From NCBI RefSeq assembly GCF_902499335.1, contig NZ_CABVQK010000008.1, forward strand, positions 124,001-188,000: a DNA stretch of 64,000 nucleotides, written 5' to 3'. Position 1 is the stretch's first letter; each line of letters starts with the position of its first letter. Made by a program: the position numbers and the translations under genes. Under the pieces are notes generated by a model. It ran no database searches. It had not been told where the DNA came from and saw only the letters and a program-made list of their open reading frames with translations. The DNA is from Burkholderia lata. GTDB taxonomy: Bacteria > Pseudomonadota > Gammaproteobacteria > Burkholderiales > Burkholderiaceae. Positions 26,466-33,807 of the stretch are shown here, one piece after another.

Positions 26466-27761
26466 TCAGGCCGGCACGCCGAACAGGCGTTGACGGATGC
26501 GGTACAGCGGCTCGAACAGCCATTCGAGCAGGCTGCGCCGCTCCAGCACGATGTCGGCCTTCAGCATCATCCCGGCCCGCAGCGACAGCGGCCGTCCTTC
26601 GAACGCGGGCGTGCGGTCGGCCAGCTCGACCCAGGTCTTGAAGTAGGTCTGCGGCGTGGCGGCATCGCCCGGCAGGTTCAGCTCCTTCGCGGAAAACGCG
26701 ACGGGCGAGATCGACAGCACCTTGCCGCGATACGTGCCGAACTTCTCGACCGGATAGCTTGCATACGCCACCTTCACTTCCTGCCCCTTCTTCACGAAGC
26801 CGGCCTTCGACGACGGAATGTAGACCTCGGCGATCAGCCCGTCGGCCTTCGCGGGCAGGATCTCGACGACGCGCGTGCCCGGCGGGTCGATCACGCCGCC
26901 CTGCACGACATCGAGCCGCACGATCTGCCCGTCGGCCGGCGCGTACAGCACCTGGTTGACGTTCTCGTCGATGTTGTATTCCTTCGCGTTCAGCTCCTCC
27001 TGCTTGATCTTCAGTTCAGCGTTCGCGCCGTCGTACTTGCTCTGCATCGTGTCGAGGTCGCCGCGCAGCTTCATCGCGTTCTTCGCGAGCTCGGCGCGGC
27101 GCAGCAGCAGGTCCTGGTACGCCTGCCCGGCCTGCAGGTACTGCGTGTTGACCTGGTTGTACTGCTCGAGTGTCACGACCTGTTCGTCGAGCAGCTGCTT
27201 CACACGTGCGCGCCGTTCGCCGTACTCGTCGACGATGCGCTTCTGGTCCTGTATTTGCCGGCCGATCAGCCCGCTGCTCTCGCCCTGCGCGGCGATCTGC
27301 TGGTTGATCTGCTGTACCGACGACTTGTATTCGAGCCGCGCCGCGTCGATCTGCTGCGTCACCTCGACACGCTGCCGGTCGAGCGCCGCGCGCATCCCCT
27401 GCACGTTGTTGGCCTGGCTCACGAAGCTCGTGTCGCGCGTCACCGCGAGCAGCCGCTGGCCGGCCTTCACGTGCTGGTCCTTGCCGACGTAGACGTCGCG
27501 CACGGCCCAGCCCGGCGGCGCGCTGACGCCGATCAGCCCCGAGCGCGGCGTCAGCATCCCCGACACGCTCTCGGTGTTCGCGTAGCTCAGTTCGACGAGC
27601 GCGGTCACGAACATCGCGAACATCGCGAGCGACAGGTAGCAGAAGAACCGCATCGACACCGGCACGTCGACGACGCCGTGGATCACGGTGCCGAAGGTCG
27701 TGCCGCGCGCGAGCTTGCGCGACGGCTTCTGTTCTCGGAGGGCGGAGTTCCAGGTCGGCAT
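26466..27761 (-). CDS. HlyD-family periplasmic adaptor of a peptide exporter
   Basis: A 431-residue membrane fusion protein. One N-terminal inner-membrane helix (FFCYLSLAMFAMFVTALVEL), then a lipoyl half-motif (GLIGVSAPPGWAVRDVYVGK), a long coiled-coil hairpin (about residues 110-270, many Q/E/R heptads) and a returning beta-barrel domain (VLYAPADGQIVRLDVVQGG). Such adaptors bridge an ABC exporter and a TolC channel. It is 12 bases from the LpxL-like gene, in the same operon as the C39 exporter. Confidence 0.9.
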   Translation of the reverse strand: MPTWNSALREQKPSRKLARGTTFGTVIHGVVDVPVSMRFFCYLSLAMFAMFVTALVELSYANTESVSGMLTPRSGLIGVSAPPGWAVRDVYVGKDQHVKAGQRLLAVTRDTSFVSQANNVQGMRAALDRQRVEVTQQIDAARLEYKSSVQQINQQIAAQGESSGLIGRQIQDQKRIVDEYGERRARVKQLLDEQVVTLEQYNQVNTQYLQAGQAYQDLLLRRAELAKNAMKLRGDLDTMQSKYDGANAELKIKQEELNAKEYNIDENVNQVLYAPADGQIVRLDVVQGGVIDPPGTRVVEILPAKADGLIAEVYIPSSKAGFVKKGQEVKVAYASYPVEKFGTYRGKVLSISPVAFSAKELNLPGDAATPQTYFKTWVELADRTPAFEGRPLSLRAGMMLKADIVLERRSLLEWLFEPLYRIRQRLFGVPA

Positions 27762-27773
27762 GGGGCGGGCTCG

Positions 27774-28775
27774 TCAGGAGCGACGCCGCGCGGCCGCATC
27801 GAGCAGCGGCGTCGGCATCAGGTAAGGCGTGAAGTGTTCCCAGAAATGCCACTGTTCGGGCTGGCGCACGAGCGCCTGCTCGAGCCGGTCGACGATGCGC
27901 TGGTGCGTCGCGCGCACGGGCGACGCGTCGTCGTCGGCACCGAGCATCGGCGCGAGCGGGCTGGCCGCGAGCTCGGTGAAATGGACCGCGCAGCGGTCGC
28001 GGAACGGCACGCCCGTCGCATACGCGACGAGCAGCGGAATCCCCTGCTCGACCGCGAGCTTCACGCCGCCGCCGGCCATTCGCACCCAGCGCCCGCCGAG
28101 CCGGCAGCGGTTGGTCTTGCCGAACTTGCCGTGCAGGTCGGAGAACAGCAGGAACACGGGCGCCTCGCGCCGCAGGCTCGTGATCAGCCGCCGCAGGTGC
28201 ACGCGCTCCTCGATGTCGATGAACTCGACAACGCCTGCGCCGTATTCGGCGACGAGCCGCAGCGCATCGTCGAAGAACGCGCCCGGCGCATCGCGGTGCA
28301 GGATCACCATCAGCTTGCGGTCGTCGGGAATCATGAAGCGCAGCTTCGTGACGAACAGCATCAGGTTGCCGAAGTGCAGCCCCGCCAGCATCAGCGGGCC
28401 GCCGCGCGCGAGCGCCGCGCGCAGCTGCGCGTCGCCTTCGCACGCCATCCCGTCGATCATCGACTTCATCGATTCGAGGCTGTGCGTCCGCAGCTTGAGC
28501 CCTGCGAACTCGGCTTCGAACAGCTCGCGCACGATCGCCGCCGACACCTCCCGCACGCGTCGCGGATCGTCGTTCAGGTGCGCGCTCAGCATGTACGCCA
28601 CGGCACGCTCGATCGACTCGCGAATGCACGGAAAGCAGCGCAGGCATGCACGCGAGCACCAGCGCATCAGCCGCAGCCCGCGCGCGGGCGACGTCCGCAG
28701 CGCGACGGCGCGCACCGCGCGCCGCACCAGGAACGCATACGAGAACGGATTGAGCAGAAAGAGTCGTCCGAGCAT
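27774..28775 (-). CDS. LpxL/HtrB-like acyltransferase homologue, catalytic acidic residue missing
   Basis: A 333-residue protein resembling lipid A late acyltransferases (Lip_A_acyltrans family). The expected HX4(D/E) block, usually GHFGNWE, reads LHFGNLMLF here, so the acidic residue is methionine. Downstream FSDLHGKFGKTNRCRLGGRWV and GIPLLVAYA keep the family order. The ATG at 28775 shares a base with the exporter stop (TGATG), so it is coupled to the C39 ABC gene. Placement in a peptide export operon suggests lipidation of the peptide, self-protection, or a non-catalytic scaffold; all are inference. Confidence 0.72.
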   Translation of the reverse strand: MLGRLFLLNPFSYAFLVRRAVRAVALRTSPARGLRLMRWCSRACLRCFPCIRESIERAVAYMLSAHLNDDPRRVREVSAAIVRELFEAEFAGLKLRTHSLESMKSMIDGMACEGDAQLRAALARGGPLMLAGLHFGNLMLFVTKLRFMIPDDRKLMVILHRDAPGAFFDDALRLVAEYGAGVVEFIDIEERVHLRRLITSLRREAPVFLLFSDLHGKFGKTNRCRLGGRWVRMAGGGVKLAVEQGIPLLVAYATGVPFRDRCAVHFTELAASPLAPMLGADDDASPVRATHQRIVDRLEQALVRQPEQWHFWEHFTPYLMPTPLLDAAARRRS

Positions 28776-30895
28776 CACCGTGTCTCCTCGGCCGAACGCC
28801 ATGCGCCGGTCGCATCGGTCAATACGCCGTCCTGCATCTCGTAGATCCGGTCGACCATCGACAGGATCGACGCGTCGTGCGTGACGAGCACGATGGTGCA
28901 CGGCAGCGTCAGCACGTTGCGGCAGATCTCGTGCGTCGTCGCCTGGTCGAGGTTCGACGAAAATTCGTCGAGGATCAGCAGGCGCGGCTCGCAATACAGC
29001 GCCCGCGCGATCAGGAGCCGCTGCATCTGCCCGGCCGACAGGAATTTCTGCGTATCGCCGAGCGGCGTGTCGTAGCGATGGTCGAGCCGCTCGATCTCGT
29101 CATGGATGCACGCGAGCTTCGCCGCGTCGAACATCGCGCCGATCCGCGGCGCGGGCGCGAAGTTCGTGATGTTGTCGCGGATCGTCCCGCGAAACAGCTG
29201 GTCGGACTGCGTGACGGCCGCGAGATGCTTGCGGTACTGCCGCAGGTTCACTTCCGCGAGATCCACACCGCCGACGAACAGCGTGCCGGGCTCGGGCCGC
29301 ACGAGCCCGCAGATCAGGTTCAGCAGCGTCGTCTTGCCGCTGCCGGTGCGGCCGACGATCGCGATCTTGCCGCCCGCCGGCACGTCGAGCGCGATGTCGC
29401 GCAGGATCGGGCGGTTGCCGCCCTTCGGCGTATACGACAACGCGCGGATCGCCAGCGCGCCGTCGAACCCGTCGACCGGCCGCACGACCGCGTCCGGCGC
29501 GGGCTCCTCCGTCTCGGTCTGCAACACATCCGCGACGCGGTCCATATGCACCTGCAGCACCTTGCGGCGCACGTAGAGCTGGATCGAATCGATGAACTTG
29601 TCGGCGAACAGGTTCTTGTACTGGATGAACGCGTAGATCACGCCGATCGTGCTCTGGCCGTGCATCACGAGCCACGCGCCGTACGTGACGATCACGAGCT
29701 GCTCGACGTGCACGATCCCCTTCGATATCGCATCGAACAGCAACTGCAGCCGCTCCTGCTGGCGCATCGCCTGCAGCTTCTGCGTGAACGCGTTCACCCA
29801 CAGGCTGCTGCGCGCGGTCTCGGCCGACAACAGCTTGATCGAATGCGCGGAGCGGATGTTCTCGATCAGCAGCGCATCGGCTTCGGCGCCGCGCGTGAGG
29901 ATCTGCGACATCGCGTCCTGCAGTTGCGGCTGGATCGCGAGCCGGCTCAGCGCGAACAGCACCATCCCGGCCAGGCTGATGCCGGCCAGCACCGGGCTGT
30001 AGTACAGCATCAGCACGAGCGTCAGCGTGCAGGTGACGATATTGAGCAGCCCGCCGACCAGCCCATCGACGAGAAAGCGCCCGACCTCCGACACCGACGA
30101 CACGCGCGAGATCGAATCGCCGGTGTTGTGGAACAGGAAATAGCCGATCGGCAGCCGCGCGAGATGCCCGACCATGTTCGCCGACAACTGCTGCGACACG
30201 ATGTTGCGCAGGTAGCTCTTGATGTTGCCGACGAGGTTCGCGTAGAGCGTGTCGAACAGGAACACGATCGCGAACAGGATCGTCAACAGGTACAGGATGT
30301 CGACGTCGGTCTTCTTCAGCGCCTCGTCGATCGTCAACTGCACGTACGACGGCCCGAGCAGCAGCAGGAGCTGCGCGGCAACGCCGCCCGCGATGCCGAT
30401 CGCGAGGCTCTTGCGGATGCCGGTCAGCCCTTCGAGGTAGTCGCGCAACCGGATCCGGTCAGCCTGCCCAGCCCGCGTGAAGCCGATGTCCGGATTCAGT
30501 TCGAGCGCATAGCCGGTGATGTGCGTGAGCGCCTGCGCGAGCGGCAGTTTCGTCTCGCCGAGCGCGGGATCGACGATGTGCACGCTGCCGTAGCCGACCT
30601 TCGTCAGCACGACATAGTGGTTCATCCCCCAGTGCAGGATGCACGGCGTCTTGAGCCCGTCGAGCTCGCCCGCGTCGAACTGCAGCCCGCGAGCGCGCAG
30701 GCCGAGATCGTTCGAGATCTCCATCAGGTCGAAGAACGACAGCCCGGAATCGATCCGGACCGGATAGCGGTTGCGCAGCGTGCGCAACGTCGTTTCGCGC
30801 CCGTGCCACGACGCGATCATCGCGAGGCAGGCCAGGCCGCACTCCGTCACCTCGTCCTGCAGGACCGGACGGACTTTACGCGTATTGAAGAGCAT
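28775..30895 (-). CDS. C39-peptidase-containing ABC transporter (double-glycine peptide processing and export)
   Basis: A 706-residue single-chain exporter. The N-terminal peptidase C39 domain shows QDEVTECGLACLAMI with catalytic C19, the histidine in MNHYVVL (H93) and the aspartate in VDPALGE (D109). Five or six membrane helices follow (about 160-420), then an ATPase with GRTGSGKTTLLNLI, signature LSAGQMQRLLIARAL and LLILDEFSSNLD. Such proteins cut leader peptides after Gly-Gly while exporting the core. Two GG-leader peptide genes lie immediately upstream, and HlyD and TolC partners are nearby. Confidence 0.95.
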   Translation of the reverse strand: MLFNTRKVRPVLQDEVTECGLACLAMIASWHGRETTLRTLRNRYPVRIDSGLSFFDLMEISNDLGLRARGLQFDAGELDGLKTPCILHWGMNHYVVLTKVGYGSVHIVDPALGETKLPLAQALTHITGYALELNPDIGFTRAGQADRIRLRDYLEGLTGIRKSLAIGIAGGVAAQLLLLLGPSYVQLTIDEALKKTDVDILYLLTILFAIVFLFDTLYANLVGNIKSYLRNIVSQQLSANMVGHLARLPIGYFLFHNTGDSISRVSSVSEVGRFLVDGLVGGLLNIVTCTLTLVLMLYYSPVLAGISLAGMVLFALSRLAIQPQLQDAMSQILTRGAEADALLIENIRSAHSIKLLSAETARSSLWVNAFTQKLQAMRQQERLQLLFDAISKGIVHVEQLVIVTYGAWLVMHGQSTIGVIYAFIQYKNLFADKFIDSIQLYVRRKVLQVHMDRVADVLQTETEEPAPDAVVRPVDGFDGALAIRALSYTPKGGNRPILRDIALDVPAGGKIAIVGRTGSGKTTLLNLICGLVRPEPGTLFVGGVDLAEVNLRQYRKHLAAVTQSDQLFRGTIRDNITNFAPAPRIGAMFDAAKLACIHDEIERLDHRYDTPLGDTQKFLSAGQMQRLLIARALYCEPRLLILDEFSSNLDQATTHEICRNVLTLPCTIVLVTHDASILSMVDRIYEMQDGVLTDATGAWRSAEETR

Positions 30896-30977
30896 GGTCG
30901 GGCACCCGGGGCGCGACGACGCGCCGCCCGGGCCTGCCGGTAGCGGCCCGTGGCGGGTCGTGCGCGATACGCATGGG

Positions 30978-31002
30978 CGCAGCCGGCACGCTGCCGGCTG
31001 CG
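30978..31002 (-). terminator. Strong hairpin between leader-peptide gene and exporter gene
   Basis: A perfect 11-bp stem (CGCAGCCGGCA with its complement) and a 3-base loop lie between the peptide stop and the exporter start. There is no T-run. In peptide operons such hairpins lower read-through or protect the upstream peptide mRNA; that function is inferred. Confidence 0.6.
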
Positions 31003-31039
31003 ACGGAAGATCGGTGTTACCGGCTGCTGGGCGGGCCGC

Positions 31040-31225
31040 TCAGCGCGACGAGCCGAGCGACATCCGGAACTGTTCGACGGCGCGGGTCTGGTACTGGGTC
31101 ATCAGGCCCTGGAGCGTGGTCCCGATCGACTGGTTGACGAGATCGACCGTATAGGCGGCCGAATTGGAGTAAAGCGACGCGCCGCCGCGAATCTGGCGGG
31201 CCTGTTCTTCAGTGATGTCTCGCAT
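31040..31225 (-). CDS. Double-glycine leader peptide 1 (candidate exported peptide)
   Basis: A 61-residue peptide. The leader MRDITEEQARQIRGG ends in Gly-Gly with Ile at -12, Thr at -11, Ala at -7 and Ile at -4, matching C39-processed leaders. The predicted core of 46 residues begins ASLYSNSAAYTVDLVNQS, has no cysteine, and ends FRMSLGSSR. It sits directly upstream of the C39 exporter. No homology to a known bacteriocin is apparent to me; it could be a microcin-like toxin, a signal, or an adhesion factor. Confidence 0.82.
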   Translation of the reverse strand: MRDITEEQARQIRGGASLYSNSAAYTVDLVNQSIGTTLQGLMTQYQTRAVEQFRMSLGSSR

Positions 31226-31265
31226 TTGTTGTGGCCTTTATATTGTCGGAATGCCCGCCACCGTC

Positions 31266-31288
31266 AGCCAATTGCAATCTCATTGGCT
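31266..31288. repeat. Inverted repeat in leader of peptide 1
   Basis: AGCCAAT and ATTGGCT form a 7-bp stem with a 9-base loop, about 40 bases upstream of the peptide 1 start. It lies in an AT-rich 225-base gap (31226-31450) that shows no further gene. Confidence 0.4.
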
Positions 31289-31420
31289 GTTGACTTTATT
31301 ACGGGAATAATCCGGCACTCCTGCCTCCTGATAATCTCCCGAACCGAAAATAATGCATTTCGGATTCGCTTTATTTCCACTGCGGCGATCGATTCTTTTC
31401 CTTCTGTTTCGCAGCATTTC

Positions 31421-31443
31421 GCGCGGGGGGCGCCTCCCCGCGC
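31421..31443 (-). terminator. Hairpin after leader peptide 2
   Basis: GCGCGGGG and CCCCGCGC form an 8-bp all-GC stem with a 7-base loop, eight bases after the stop of peptide 2. No T-run follows on the minus strand, so partial termination or mRNA stabilisation is likelier than a full stop. Confidence 0.5.
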
Positions 31444-31450
31444 ACGGCGG

Positions 31451-31624
31451 TTACTTGCCGGTGTTATTGAACGTCTTCGGGTTCTGCAGGTAATTGCCGA
31501 GGCTCGGCAGGAACTGGCCGAGCGCGGTCACCACCGGCGCCGCGTCAACAGCGAGGCTACCCAGCGAGCTGATCGCACCGCCGCCATGCACATTCCTGAC
31601 CTGTTCCGTCGTCATGACCTTCAT
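31451..31624 (-). CDS. Double-glycine leader peptide 2 (candidate exported peptide)
   Basis: A 57-residue peptide from the second of two tandem ATGs (31624), which is better spaced from AGGAG; the first ATG at 31627 adds one Met. The leader MKVMTTEQVRNVHGG follows the same pattern as peptide 1 (hydrophobic at -12, -7 and -4, T at -11, EQ at -9/-8). The 42-residue core, beginning GAISSLGSLAVDAAP, is hydrophobic in its first half with a GQFLPSLGNYLQN segment and ends in NNTGK. No cysteine. It is the first gene of the export operon and the most likely main substrate. Confidence 0.82.
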   Translation of the reverse strand: MKVMTTEQVRNVHGGGAISSLGSLAVDAAPVVTALGQFLPSLGNYLQNPKTFNNTGK

Positions 31625-31627
31625 CAT

Positions 31628-31905
31628 TCTCTCCTCGTAAAAAATAAAGATGATGCAAAGAACCTTCATTGAAAGACAAACGGCTTTTAATCCCTAGCGA
31701 CTTGTTAATCTAATAATCACTGCGATTACGAGCCGAAATCAGGCTATCATGCGAGCGCATCGGAATTCAATGGAGGACACACTCTTACAGGCGCGTTTTC
31801 CGATGCGCCACTGATAGCAGGCATTCACGCTGTTTGAATTTCAATTTCAATACGTTTAAATCCCGCCGCAATGCGTTGCGGCACGGGCAGGAGACGGAGA
31901 CGGCC
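31628..31905. promoter_or_regulatory. Divergent control region of peptide operon and TolC gene
   Basis: An AT-richer 278-base gap with ribosome sites at both ends. GCGCATCGG (31755-31763) and CCGATGCGC (31800-31808) form a 9-bp inverted repeat spaced by 36 bases, a possible operator. GCCGCAA-N4-TTGCGGC (31865-31882) is a hairpin just upstream of the tolC ribosome site. I could not settle on a -35/-10 pair. Confidence 0.45.
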
Positions 31906-33321
31906 ATGTTTGAAACGAGGTGCGCGAATTGCGGATCGGCGACGCGGAATGCGGGTAATTCCCTATCAAGTTTTTCGACTAGGTGGAATCCCCGACTTGC
32001 AACCATGACATTGTTCGCTGTAACGATAGCCGGAATGTCCGCAAACGCGCATGCGTTCTGCCTCGACAACGCCTTCCAGTACGCGGCCGTGCACGATCCG
32101 CGCTACCTGCAGGCGCGCAGCGAATACGACGCGGCCCGCCAGAAATTCCCCGAAGCACGCGCGCAGATGTTGCCGCAGGCTGCCGCGCAACTCGAATGGG
32201 GACGCTACGGGACGCATGCCAACCTGTTCGGCATCGACGTCAGCGGATCGAGCAATGCCGCCTACGGTTCCGCGCAGGTCACGCAGGCGCTGTTCAACGT
32301 GCCCTACCTGTACGACATGCGGCGCGCGACCGAGTACGAGGAATCGGCGAAACAGAAGCTCGAGGTGGCGAGGCAGGACCTGATCCTGCGCGTCGCGAAT
32401 GCGTGCTTCGACCTGCTGAGCGCGCGCGAAAAACTGCAGTCGGCCGACGACGAAGTGAACGCGCTCACCCGGCTCGAAAGCGATACGCGGCGCATGGCGC
32501 AGCTCGGGATGAAGACGATCGGCGATACGGCCGAAATCGAGGCGCGCCGCAGCCTCGCGCAATCCGACGAAGCGCTCGCGCAAACCGATGTCGATGCGCG
32601 CCGCGCGCGCTACGAGACGCTGCTCGGTTCGACGATCGATTTCTCGCGCTGGCCGCGGCTCGCGATGCGCGGGTCGTCGCCGCGCATTCCGGCGGGCGAA
32701 TACGCGCCGCAGGACAACCCCGCGTACCGGCAGGCGTATCGCGACGTCCAGGTCGCGCGGCTCGCCGCGAAGCGCGTCAGCGCCGAGCACTTGCCGACCG
32801 TCGACCTGTTCGCGTCGTATTCGCGCGGGCTCAACCCGAACCTGCGCGGGCTCACCGATCGCTCCGACTTCCATCAGAGCGCGGTCGGCGTGCAGGTGAC
32901 GATCCCGATCTTCTCCGGCGGCAGCGTGTACTACCGGCAGGTGGAAGCCGAGCACGTGACCGAGCAATACCGCAACCGGCTGCGCGAGGTCGAGGAGCAA
33001 CTGGGCACCGACCATCGCGAGGCGCTGTCCGCGCTCGAATCGGTCGGCAAGCGCATCCGCGCGCTGCAGCAGTCGCTGCAGGCCGCGCGGCTCGCATACG
33101 ATTCGTCGATGAAGGCGCATCAGGTCGGCTACAGCACGACATACGAAACGCTGAACCTGCGCCGCGACATCTCGGGCATCCGGCAGAAGCTGTTCGACAG
33201 CTATCTCGATGCGCTGAAGCTGCAGTTGAAGCTGAAAAGCGTGCTGGGCACGCTCGACGAGCAGTCGCTGATCGCGGTGGACAGCTTCCTCGAAAGCAAC
33301 GCGGCGAACGACCGGAGCTGA
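31906..33321 (+). CDS. TolC-family outer-membrane channel
   Basis: About 471 residues from the ATG at 31906. The mature start is FCLDNAFQYAAVHDPRYLQARSEYDAARQ, a standard TolC opening; two structural repeats follow with long alpha-helical hairpins, each closing in an IPIFSGG or similar turn (VGVQVTIPIFSGGSVYYR). A long N-terminal stretch precedes the signal helix (MTLFAVTIAGMSANAHA), so initiation at that Met (about 32006) is also possible. It is divergent from the peptide exporter operon and should be its outer-membrane channel, completing a type I system. Confidence 0.9.
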   Translation: MFETRCANCGSATRNAGNSLSSFSTRWNPRLATMTLFAVTIAGMSANAHAFCLDNAFQYAAVHDPRYLQARSEYDAARQKFPEARAQMLPQAAAQLEWGRYGTHANLFGIDVSGSSNAAYGSAQVTQALFNVPYLYDMRRATEYEESAKQKLEVARQDLILRVANACFDLLSAREKLQSADDEVNALTRLESDTRRMAQLGMKTIGDTAEIEARRSLAQSDEALAQTDVDARRARYETLLGSTIDFSRWPRLAMRGSSPRIPAGEYAPQDNPAYRQAYRDVQVARLAAKRVSAEHLPTVDLFASYSRGLNPNLRGLTDRSDFHQSAVGVQVTIPIFSGGSVYYRQVEAEHVTEQYRNRLREVEEQLGTDHREALSALESVGKRIRALQQSLQAARLAYDSSMKAHQVGYSTTYETLNLRRDISGIRQKLFDSYLDALKLQLKLKSVLGTLDEQSLIAVDSFLESNAANDRS

Positions 33322-33336
33322 GCATCGTTCGACGCG

Positions 33337-33388
33337 CATCGGCATGCCCATGAAGGTTGTACGCGCAACCTTCAAGGTAATGCCGATG
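33337..33388. repeat. Nested double inverted repeat after tolC
   Basis: Outer arms CATCGGCAT (33337-33345) and ATGCCGATG (33380-33388) enclose inner arms TGAAGGTTG (33351-33359) and CAACCTTCA (33366-33374). The structure starts 15 bases past the tolC stop. It would form a long stem with an internal loop, without a T-run; a transcript end or cruciform is plausible. Confidence 0.5.
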
Positions 33389-33551
33389 TGCCGGTTACGA
33401 CGATCGGTTCGCGCCGACGTGCGCACGATACCGCCCCATCGTCCGCGCAATCTTGCGTCCGACCCCGCTCAATCTCCCGACGCAATGCACGACCCCGGAC
33501 GCACCCCGCGCAGTCGCCGCTTGATCACGACGTGCAGGGGTATACGCGATG

Positions 33552-33580
33552 TTGCGTCAAAAAAAAACTTTGCCTAGAGT
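33552..33580 (+). promoter_or_regulatory. Candidate sigma-70 promoter of the amidase operon
   Basis: TTGCGT (33552-33557), 17-base spacer with an A-tract, and TAGAGT (33575-33580). The transcript would begin near 33587 and include the antitermination leader before amiE. The rest of the gap 33389-33551 shows nothing clear. Confidence 0.5.
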
Positions 33581-33689
33581 GCATCCCATCGATCCGGCGG
33601 ACAAAGACGTCCCACGATCGTGCGCAGCGCGTGCCCGCTAGCCCGCGCTTCGCCGGCCCGACATCGGGCCACCCATCCGCATTCCCGTT

Positions 33690-33730
33690 ATCCGACAGCG
33701 TTGTCGGATGAACGGACCGGCAAAGAAGCC
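33690..33730 (+). ncRNA. ANTAR-responsive two-hairpin RNA leader
   Basis: Hairpin 1: ATCCGAC / GTCGGAT (33690-33709) with hexaloop AGCGTT. Hairpin 2: GGC / GCC (33719-33730) with hexaloop AAAGAA. Both loops have A at position 1 and G at position 4, the mark of ANTAR-domain targets. The 3' arm of hairpin 2 is shared with the 5' arm of the terminator that follows, so the two folds exclude each other. AmiR, encoded at the end of the operon, is the obvious ligand. Confidence 0.8.
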
Positions 33731-33764
33731 CTTGCCTCGCTCGTCGAGGCAAGGGCTTTTTTTT
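33726..33764 (+). terminator. Conditional intrinsic terminator in the amiE leader
   Basis: A perfect 14-bp stem (33726-33739 with 33745-33758), 5-base loop and a run of eight T. It lies 44 bases upstream of amiE, so it must be bypassed for expression. The overlap with ANTAR hairpin 2 explains how AmiR could prevent it forming. Confidence 0.9.
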
Positions 33765-33807
33765 GTCTTTCGAAAACGCACGTCTTCACCCGAACCAGGA
33801 GCACACC

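Noticed and set aside
25049..33321. RTX-type toxin secretion locus
   Set aside because: The exporter has a complete C39 peptidase and the cargos are short GG-leader peptides; no glycine-rich nonapeptide repeats are present.
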